Of a stretch of DNA of 59,847 nucleotides, positions 54,901 to 59,847 are shown one piece after another. The stretch is from a virus. The position numbers and the translations under genes were made by a program. Below the pieces are notes generated by a model, which saw only the letters and a list, made by a program, of their open reading frames with translations, was not told the origin of the DNA and searched no databases. Each line of letters starts with the position of its first letter. The first letter of the stretch is position 1. The stretch covers positions 1 to 59,847 of IMG/VR virus record IMGVR_UViG_3300046543_000644; one strand, written 5' to 3'.

Positions 54901-55211
54901 CGGTTCGACGCCCCGAAGCTGGCAAGCGCGGCGGTCAGGCTGCGGATGCGCTCGTACTTCTCCTCCGTCGTATGGCCGTCCCACGTCACCTCGTTCGAAG
55001 CGACGCGCTGGACGTGGGGGAACAGGTCGAGGTCGTCGCCGGACAGGTGCCAGGAGAGCTGGCCGGCCGGGGAGTCGACGTAGACGAGTGCCCAGCCGGG
55101 GGCGCTCGGGTCGCCATCGATGACGATCACGGACGGGTAGAGCACGGTGAGGAAGGCGGCCAGGTGGGCGCGTTCGCGGTAGGTGGCGGTGAGCTGGGCT
55201 TCGAGTTCCAT
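54897..55211 (-). CDS. hypothetical protein
   Basis: A 104-aa protein from ATG 55211 with AAGGAG 6 bases upstream: LEAQLTATYRERAHLAAFLT, PSVIVIDGDPSAPGWALVYV, LSWHLSGDDLDLFPHVQRVA. The fold looks alpha/beta, WDGHTTEEKYERI at the end. Similar sequences occur in Streptomyces phages without a role. The reading frame stays open upstream to GTG 55370 with a CHHC motif, so a longer form is possible. Confidence 0.7.
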   Translation of the reverse strand: MELEAQLTATYRERAHLAAFLTVLYPSVIVIDGDPSAPGWALVYVDSPAGQLSWHLSGDDLDLFPHVQRVASNEVTWDGHTTEEKYERIRSLTAALASFGASNR

Positions 55212-55362
55212 GGTGGTCTCCTTGCAGTGGTGACAGCTGTCGGCGGCCAGGTCGGTGAAGTCGCACCACGTGGCGGCCCGAGGCTTGGCGTCCGTGGCTG
55301 GCGGGTGCCGGTCGGGTGCCGGGCCGGGCGTGCGCCCGTTGCGGGCACGGCGCAGGTCGGAG

Positions 55363-55878
55363 TCACGCACCGGCGGCCTGCCCTTCGGGGTTGGGCTGCC
55401 AGCGGGTGCCGCATTCGGCCCTGTGCCATGAGTCGGCGTGCCCGGCTGGCAGCGTGCAGGTGAAGCGCTTGGTTCGGTCGTGGGCGCCGAGGCCATAGAC
55501 GGTGGTGCCGCAGCTGGTGGCCGTCCTCTTGCCGCGGCCGCTGTACCAGGGCAGTGCGAGCCCGTCGTTTTCCGCCCGCGGTACGAGGTGCAGGTGGAGG
55601 TGGAACACGGACTGTGTGGCCGCGGCACCCCACGACGTGATGAGGTTCATCGGTCCGTCCGGCCGGATCCCGCTCGCGGCCTCGGCGGCTCGGCGCATGG
55701 TCGCGGCGGAGACCTCGGGGTCGGTGGCGAAGTCGGCGACGTGCACGCGCGGGATGACCAGCGTGTGGCCCTCCGTCACGGGGTTGTGCGGGATGAACGC
55801 GAGCGCGTCCGGCCAGGTGTAGACGAACGTCGCGGGGGCGCGCCCGGCGGCGATCTCGCAGAACGGGCAGGCGGCCAT
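55363..55878 (-). CDS. HIT-family nucleotide-binding protein
   Basis: A 171-aa protein with a HIT fold: CPFCEIAAGRAPATFVYTWP, NPVTEGHTLVIPRVHVADFA, and the catalytic HLHLHLVPR (residues 93-101) in HxHxH form. HIT proteins cleave nucleoside phosphoramidates or dinucleotides. Residues 120-171 add a Cys/His segment. It sits in the leftward accessory run, coupled to the HTH protein. Substrate unknown; a nucleotide-metabolism or counter-defence role is possible. Confidence 0.85.
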   Translation of the reverse strand: MAACPFCEIAAGRAPATFVYTWPDALAFIPHNPVTEGHTLVIPRVHVADFATDPEVSAATMRRAAEAASGIRPDGPMNLITSWGAAATQSVFHLHLHLVPRAENDGLALPWYSGRGKRTATSCGTTVYGLGAHDRTKRFTCTLPAGHADSWHRAECGTRWQPNPEGQAAGA

Positions 55879-56084
55879 CAGGTGCGCGTCCGGGCGAAGG
55901 GTCCGTGGTCGCCGCCGCGCTCGCGGAATGTGACGCCGCCGCGCTCGAGGACCCGGTGCACGAATCCGTAGGACATGCCGGTGGTCTGGCAGATGGCCCG
56001 GATCGGGAGTCGGCGCTCGGTGTACATGCGCAGGATGTCGTCGATGAGGGCTTCGCGGGCGGGTCCGGTGATCCTGCGTGTCAT
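55878..56084 (-). CDS. HTH protein of Streptomyces plasmid/AICE type
   Basis: A 68-aa protein: ITGPAREALIDDILRMYTER, RLPIRAICQTTGMSYGFVHR, VLERGGVTFRERGG. A helix-turn-helix of the type found in Streptomyces plasmids and AICEs where the second helix reads SYGxVHRxL. Probably DNA-binding. It overlaps the zinc-finger protein upstream by 4 bases. Confidence 0.75.
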   Translation of the reverse strand: MTRRITGPAREALIDDILRMYTERRLPIRAICQTTGMSYGFVHRVLERGGVTFRERGGDHGPFARTRT

Positions 56085-56479
56085 GACGGGGATTCCTCCA
56101 TGTCGGTGATGGCGGCCGCTCGGACGCGGTCCTGGTGGGGTTTGCGGGCGGGACGCCCGTAGGCCTCGACGCAGCGCTTGTACGGCGCCACGTGGCAGCG
56201 GGGGCACTGGACGTCCATGGGGCCGCGGGCGCGCGGCTGGACGACTGCGGGCGCCCGGTAGGTGGCCAGTTCGTCCTCGGCGAGCCTGAGGTCGCGCCTG
56301 GCTCTGTCGAGGGCGGTCTGCATGCCTGCCACCGATCCGCCAGCGGACCGGGCGGCAGCAGCCAGTTGACTGATCCCCTCGCGCATCACTACCGCTTCGA
56401 CGGCGGGCAGGGTGCCGGCCTCGGCTTGGTCGACCAGGTGCAGGAGTTCGGCCTCGGTCAATCGCACGGTCCTGGTCAT
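56081..56479 (-). CDS. phage zinc-finger protein
   Basis: A 132-aa protein. The first 90 residues are helical (RLTEAELLHLVDQAEAGTLP, MQTALDRARRDLRLAEDELA). The end has VQCPRCHVAPYKRCVEAYGR then PARKPHQDRVRAA, the short zinc finger typical of actinophages (CPxCxAxPxxxCxx-GxPxxxxHxxR). It likely binds DNA or RNA. ATG 56479 overlaps the 52-aa gene's stop. Confidence 0.75.
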   Translation of the reverse strand: MTRTVRLTEAELLHLVDQAEAGTLPAVEAVVMREGISQLAAAARSAGGSVAGMQTALDRARRDLRLAEDELATYRAPAVVQPRARGPMDVQCPRCHVAPYKRCVEAYGRPARKPHQDRVRAAAITDMEESPS

Positions 56480-56634
56480 GGGTTGTTCCTCTCGTCGAAC
56501 TCGGAGTGGTCTTTCAGGAACCGCTCCCACATGCCCTCGCGGTGCACCTCCCGCAGGAACCAGGCGACTGGGGCCAGCACGATTGCCACCGCGACGGCAC
56601 CGGCCACGACCCAGATCCACTCGGTGGCGCTCAC
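56476..56634 (-). CDS. 52-aa membrane protein
   Basis: From GTG 56634 the product starts SATEWIWVVAGAVAVAIVLA, one membrane helix, then PVAWFLREVHREGMWERFLK. Both ends overlap neighbours by 4 bases (GTGA and ATGA), which is good evidence for translation. Short single-pass protein of unknown role between the WhiB-type regulator and the zinc finger. Confidence 0.65.
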   Translation of the reverse strand: MSATEWIWVVAGAVAVAIVLAPVAWFLREVHREGMWERFLKDHSEFDERNNP

Positions 56635-57242
56635 GCCGCGAGCTCCTGCTCGGGCAGCTCCACGACGGCCAGCGGCGGGATGATCCCGGCCGCACGGGCC
56701 GCGACGACCAAGCCGGCGCTCTTCGTGCCGAGGATCAGGCGCATCGAGCGCTGGTACCTGTGGATCGTCTTGAGCGAGAGGTGGGTGCGTGCCGCGATCT
56801 GGGGGCCCCGGAGTCCTTCCTCCATCAGCAGCAGGATCTCGGGGCCGCGGCCGGGCATCCTGAGCTCGTACCGGTGCTGACGGTCCCTCGCGGCCGCGCT
56901 TTCGGTGGCGAGGCAGCGGGTGCAGGGCTTCTCGTTGTTGCGGCGGTGCCGTGCGGCGCCACCGGGGTCACCGCAGTCCGGGCCCGGCTGGGCCGGAGGT
57001 CGTGTGATCTTCTGGGGCGGCAGGCCGAGGGCGGTGGCACGTTCGAGGTCGTCTTCGGCACCCCAGACACCTTCGGCGCGCAGTGTGCGGCCTTCGTCGC
57101 GGCAGGCCAGCATGCGAGGGCAGTCGTAGCAGAGCTCGCGGGCCCGGTCGACCCGGTAGTTGTATCGGGCGCCCCCGATGCGCTCGTGGTCCGGGGTGAA
57201 GAAGAGGATCGCGTGGCCCCGGCAGGGGGTGACGACTGGCAT
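56631..57242 (-). CDS. WhiB-like domain fused to a LuxR-type HTH
   Basis: A 203-aa protein. The N-terminal WhiB motif has Cys7, Cys38, Cys41 and Cys47 (ELCYDCPRMLAC) for a 4Fe-4S cluster and GVWGAE at 58-63. A middle zinc-like CGDP...CTRCL follows at 90-110. The C-terminal part (LRGPQIAARTHLSLKTIHRY, QRSMRLILG) is a LuxR/GerE-type HTH. WhiB proteins bind sigma factors; the added HTH should give its own DNA binding. Probably a phage redox or stage regulator. Confidence 0.82.
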   Translation of the reverse strand: MPVVTPCRGHAILFFTPDHERIGGARYNYRVDRARELCYDCPRMLACRDEGRTLRAEGVWGAEDDLERATALGLPPQKITRPPAQPGPDCGDPGGAARHRRNNEKPCTRCLATESAAARDRQHRYELRMPGRGPEILLLMEEGLRGPQIAARTHLSLKTIHRYQRSMRLILGTKSAGLVVAARAAGIIPPLAVVELPEQELAA

Positions 57243-57258
57243 GGCTCCTCCGATCGGC

Positions 57259-57474
57259 TCAGGCGGCTGCTGTGGGGCCTGTGGCGGGTGTGGGTGCTGT
57301 CCGGGTCCGGCGATGCGCTGCGGCGGCCGTGGCGGCCCGCTGGGGCTCTATCTGCCACCCTTCGCGTTCCAGGGCCCGGACCACGCCCGTGACGATTCGT
57401 TCGGGGGTGACGTTTGGCGGGAGGAGTTCTTCGAGTTCGGCCAGCAGGACCGCCCGGGCCGCAGCGGGGATCAC
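57259..57474 (-). CDS. small helical protein
   Basis: A 71-aa protein from GTG 57474: IPAAARAVLLAELEELLPPN, VTPERIVTGVVRALEREGWQ, then an Ala/Thr-rich tail. GTG overlaps the upstream stop (GTGA). Similar to small helical phage proteins with unknown functions. Confidence 0.6.
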   Translation of the reverse strand: MIPAAARAVLLAELEELLPPNVTPERIVTGVVRALEREGWQIEPQRAATAAAAHRRTRTAPTPATGPTAAA

Positions 57475-57941
57475 CGGGTACCGGCTTGGTGGAGCTGCCG
57501 GGCGTGGGCCTCGCCGATCAGCGGGGTGTTCCTGGCGGCGACGGCGGCTTCGTCCTGGCCGCGGCGGCACTCCGGGCCCAGTCCGAGAACCTTGGACCGT
57601 TCGTCGGTCAGCCGCCGGGCGCAGTACCCACAGCGTGTGGAGAACTCCGCGAACCGCAGCCGGGCCGCCTCGGGGTTCCGCATGATCGCCTTGCGGATCT
57701 TCCAGCGCCACGACCCCAGTCGGGACCAGTACGCGTCCAGGAACGCCCCGCGCTCGGGCATCCGCTTCGGCACGTCGCTGCGGCGCACCGTCGGCCCGTA
57801 GACCTTCTTGGCCGGCCACGGGTCCAGGACGCGGCCGCGCTTCGGGTGCCGGTGCATCCGCCAGTACGTGATCGTCCCCGGGTGGTCCGGGTCCGGGACG
57901 GCGTAGTAGCCGTCCGGGATCTCACCGAGCCTGCGCGGCAT
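57471..57941 (-). CDS. DUF6011-domain protein
   Basis: A 156-aa protein. N-terminal strands (EIPDGYYAVPDPDHPGTITY) resemble the small phage domain that precedes DUF6011. The DUF6011 motif CGYCARRLTDERSKVLGLGP then EC is at residues 104-125 (CxxC...GxGPEC). The C-terminus is helical. The motif is widespread in actinophages and other phages and probably binds zinc or iron. Function not defined. Confidence 0.8.
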   Translation of the reverse strand: MPRRLGEIPDGYYAVPDPDHPGTITYWRMHRHPKRGRVLDPWPAKKVYGPTVRRSDVPKRMPERGAFLDAYWSRLGSWRWKIRKAIMRNPEAARLRFAEFSTRCGYCARRLTDERSKVLGLGPECRRGQDEAAVAARNTPLIGEAHARQLHQAGTR

Positions 57942-58176
57942 CGCCGGCCTCCTTCGCTTCGCGGTACTCGGCGAGCGACACGACGCCCGGGGTGGCGACG
58001 ACCGTGGCGGCGGCTGTGATCCGGGAGGCGTGCGGGATCTCCAGGCGGTGGCGCTTCGACGGCGTCGTGCAGGGCTGCCACTGGTGGGCGCCGCAGTGGT
58101 CGCACGGCACCCGGCAGGCCTCGTGCTGGTGGGCCCGGACGACGGACCGCAGCGCGTGCGGCATCGGGGCGCCCAT
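57922..58176 (-). CDS. small zinc-finger protein downstream of the helicase loader
   Basis: An 84-aa protein: RAHQHEACRVPCDHCGAHQW then QPCTTPSKRHRLEIPHASRI, a CxxC...C...H phage zinc finger, and a helical tail. ATG 58176 overlaps the loader's stop by one base, so it may act in replication. Confidence 0.75.
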   Translation of the reverse strand: MGAPMPHALRSVVRAHQHEACRVPCDHCGAHQWQPCTTPSKRHRLEIPHASRITAAATVVATPGVVSLAEYREAKEAGDAAQAR

Positions 58177-58892
58177 CAGGCGCTCCTGCGGCGGTCGGTG
58201 CCGACCATCGCGACCACGGTGGTCATCTCGGCCAGCCGGGACACGATCCGCTCGCCAAGGGCGCTCCCGAGATCGGCGGCCCCGTTCTCGCCGCGGGGCG
58301 GCAGGTTGCTCGTGAAGATCGTCGGCAGGCAGTGGTTGTACCGGTGGTTGATCAGCCGGTAAGTAACCTCCTCGGTCCACTCGCTGGCCTTGGCCGACCC
58401 GAGGTCGTCGAGCAGCAGGAGCGGGATCTCGCAGAGCTTCCGGAGCCAGTGCTCGGATGCCCCAGCGGCCCCGGTGGGCCTCAGCGCGCCGTACATGTCG
58501 GCGGAGTTCGTGGCCATCATCTGGAAGTTCCGGAGTCCGGCCTCGGCGACCAGCCGCAATGCCCCATAGGCCTGGTGGGTCTTGCCGGTGCCGGTGGTTC
58601 CGGTGATCAGGATCGAGTTGGCGCCGTCGGGATCAGCGATGACGTCGGCGACCCAGCTCAGGATGCGCTCGTCGCTGACCGTGGCCCGCTGGTATCGCGG
58701 CGGGGTGGCAGTGGCCCATCGGGCAAGGCCAGCAGCGGCGCGCTGGCGCTGGTGGAACGCGGGGTGTCCGGGCTCGTCCGGGCTGTAGCCCTCGATGTCG
58801 TCCTCGGACACAGGGCTGATGCCGCGTTCGGCGAGGATGCGGGCGAAGCGGGGGTCGAGGTCTCCGCTACCGATGGGGGTGGGCTCGCTCAT
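58176..58892 (-). CDS. DnaC-like helicase loader
   Basis: A 238-aa AAA+ ATPase: Walker A ITGTTGTGKT at residues 96-105, Walker B LLLLDDLG near 158, sensor TSNLPP near 200. It resembles phage and bacterial DnaC/DnaI loaders which deliver the replicative helicase to an origin. It lies directly after the replication initiator with a 4-base overlap, the lambda O-P arrangement. Confidence 0.9.
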   Translation of the reverse strand: MSEPTPIGSGDLDPRFARILAERGISPVSEDDIEGYSPDEPGHPAFHQRQRAAAGLARWATATPPRYQRATVSDERILSWVADVIADPDGANSILITGTTGTGKTHQAYGALRLVAEAGLRNFQMMATNSADMYGALRPTGAAGASEHWLRKLCEIPLLLLDDLGSAKASEWTEEVTYRLINHRYNHCLPTIFTSNLPPRGENGAADLGSALGERIVSRLAEMTTVVAMVGTDRRRSA

Positions 58893-59749
58893 TTGAATCC
58901 GTTCTCGTACACGGAGTGGTCGGTCGGGTTTGTGTAGGGCTGCCAGCCGCCGGAGACGGCGCGCAGTTGCGGCCTCTCGGCGTCGGCCGACGGGAGTGGC
59001 GCGAGGGTCGTCCAGTTGCGGAGGAAGAACCGGGCGGAGTCGATGTCGCCGCGCTGCTTCTGCCACGTCTTGAGGGCGTAGGCGGCGAGGGCCTGGACGC
59101 CGGACTTCTTGATTGCCGCGTGGACCTGGATCCACTCGCCGGAGTTGAACGGCCAGCGGACGGCTACGCCGGCGACGGTGCAGGAGTCGACGAGGGGCCG
59201 GGCGAAGTCGGGGATCCCGTCGTCTGGCCGCGCCTGTTCGGCGTCCGCGTCGATCGCTCTACCACTCTTGGTAGAGCTGGTTTGGTAGAGGGGTAGCGTT
59301 TTGCTACCCCTAGGGGTGTCGTTTTGACACCCCTCCGGTAGCGAATCGCTACCGTTAGCACTTTCGTGCTGGGTAGCGTTTTGACACCCCTGCGCGTCCT
59401 TAGGGGTAGCGTTTTGATACCCCTCGGGTTCGTCTACCGGTGTCTTTTTGCTACCCCTAACGCCCGGCTTGGGGCGGACATAGTCGACTGCGAGGGGCAG
59501 TTCGTAGAGAGCTGGCCGGCTGCCGCGCGCCTCCTCTTCGATCTTCAGCTCCCCCGACTTCAGGAGCTGATCAAGACTGCGCAGGACTGCTGAGCGAGAA
59601 GCATTGGCTCGCTGCATGAACTCGGTCATGCCCATCGCGGCCATGCAGTCGGCGCCCTGCGCCTTGTCGGCGAGCGCGAGCAGGCAGTGCCTCGCGGTCC
59701 CCTTCGACTGGGAGTGGTTCCACACCCAGTGCATGGCATCGATGCTCAA
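58889..59749 (-). CDS. replication initiation protein containing the origin
   Basis: A 286-aa protein from ATG 59749. A winged-helix N-terminus (SQSKGTARHCLLALADKAQG, MTEFMQRANASRSAVLRSLD, QLLKSGELKIEEEA) binds DNA. The middle (about 97-155) is a low-complexity segment with repeated QNAT motifs encoded by 22-bp iterons. A C-terminal domain (VRWPFNSGEWIQVHAAIKKS, ARFFLRNWTTLAPL) probably contacts the loader. Layout and neighbours match a lambda O-type initiator, with its binding sites inside its own gene. Confidence 0.88.
   Translation of the reverse strand: MSIDAMHWVWNHSQSKGTARHCLLALADKAQGADCMAAMGMTEFMQRANASRSAVLRSLDQLLKSGELKIEEEARGSRPALYELPLAVDYVRPKPGVRGSKKTPVDEPEGYQNATPKDAQGCQNATQHESANGSDSLPEGCQNDTPRGSKTLPLYQTSSTKSGRAIDADAEQARPDDGIPDFARPLVDSCTVAGVAVRWPFNSGEWIQVHAAIKKSGVQALAAYALKTWQKQRGDIDSARFFLRNWTTLAPLPSADAERPQLRAVSGGWQPYTNPTDHSVYENGFK
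59257..59458. other. ori: iteron origin of replication within the initiator gene
   Basis: Five 22-bp units occur at 59290-59311, 59313-59334, 59370-59391, 59403-59424 and 59437-59458. Each has the form GGGGTAGC or GGGGTGTC, then GTTTT, then GCTACCCCT or a near variant, so each is itself a short palindrome. CGGTAGCGA-A-TCGCTACCG (59336-59354), AGCAC-TTTC-GTGCT (59358-59370) and CTCTACCA/TGGTAGAG (59257-59276) lie among or beside them. T-runs make this the least GC-rich patch nearby. It has the properties of an iteron-type phage origin. Confidence 0.85.
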
Positions 59750-59847
59750 CGTGGTGCCTTCTTTCGGCAGGAGCGGCGGGCTTGGTGGGCGGTGGGGCCC
59801 GGGGGTCGGTGACCCCCCGCGCCCCCCCCGCCCCGGGGGGGGGGGCC
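59750..59847. other. initiator upstream region and window end
   Basis: This segment precedes the initiator start codon. GGGGGTC (59801-59807) pairs with GACCCCC (59811-59817). The last 27 bases are long C and G runs, including eleven G at 59835-59845. They could be a genuine terminus or an assembly break at a homopolymer. No gene or clear promoter is seen. Confidence 0.4.

Noticed and set aside
55212-55362. Separate gene in the gap between the HIT gene and the 104-aa gene
   Set aside because: One frame is only an upstream extension of the 104-aa protein (with a CHHC motif) and the other, reached by a GTGA overlap, is Pro/Arg/Thr-biased. Neither is convincing as an independent gene.
59290-59458. 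CRISPR array
   Set aside because: Repeats are 22 bp, self-palindromic, separated by 1-35 irregular bases, lie inside a coding gene, and there are no cas genes. Iterons explain them better.
59820-59847. Homopolymer C/G runs as a proven cohesive end
   Set aside because: Long G and C runs are also where assemblies break, and the position separates early genes instead of lying next to terminase. Left as undetermined.

Overview
The window looks like the complete or near-complete genome of a temperate, HK97-fold, long-tailed (siphovirus-type) phage of a Streptomyces-like actinomycete. The reasons are very high GC with GC-rich third codon positions, many GTG starts and 4-bp start/stop overlaps, Streptomyces-phage small-protein families (DUF6221, DUF6283, DUF6011, WhiB), an r1t-type holin, and a tRNA-Val 3' end used as attP. 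attP is intact with arm sites on both sides, so this is the excised or packaged form and not a prophage bounded by attL and attR. The linear ends fall between the leftward recombination operon (left end) and the leftward replication genes (right end). Terminase lies in the middle, beside a better packaging-site candidate. The molecule is therefore probably a circularly permuted assembly.

Layout. 1-6.1 kb (minus): early operon with Cro-like and excisionase-like proteins, small proteins, a LuxR-type regulator, a YqaJ exonuclease and a Sak4-like AAA ATPase, ending at a strong hairpin. 6.3-8.8 kb (plus): repressor, a small protein, tyrosine integrase and attP. 9-12.9 kb: accessory island with an XRE protein, four small minus genes, and a TPR regulator plus Nudix hydrolase pair resembling the Reg/Pif pair of actinomycete integrative conjugative elements (AICEs). 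13-17.6 kb (minus): membrane and holin-like proteins, two-domain endolysin, a candidate Acb2/Tad1-type sponge, a papain-family peptidase and a permuted-papain enzyme. 17.6-29.2 kb: tail genes, including a 1651-aa tape measure with an NlpC/P60 domain and a -1 frameshifted chaperone. A plus-strand lipoprotein gene sits inside this block at 29.2 kb. 29.5-38.6 kb: connectors, a glycosyltransferase plus methyltransferase pair, capsid, protease, portal and terminase. 38.6-40.2 kb: packaging-site candidate and two HNH nucleases.

40.2-46.4 kb: small early genes followed by a plasmid- or AICE-like transfer cassette (FtsK/TraB-type translocase with small and large Spd-like membrane proteins), headed by a divergent promoter with two palindromic operators and a leaderless regulator. 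46.4-58.2 kb (minus): a long run of overlapping small accessory genes, many with Cys-rich zinc motifs, plus a C5 cytosine methyltransferase, HIT protein and WhiB-LuxR fusion. A second leaderless regulator with its own operator interrupts it at 53.4 kb. 58.2-59.75 kb: DnaC-like loader and a replication initiator whose gene contains five 22-bp iterons, a likely lambda-O-style origin.

Read as a circle, the early side is lambda-like: repressor and Cro diverge at 6.1-6.4 kb, leftward transcription passes recombination genes to a terminator, then reaches the initiator and origin, then the loader. The least ordinary feature is a complete phage that also carries two elements typical of mycelial conjugation systems: a TraB/FtsK plus Spd cassette and a Pif-like Nudix.
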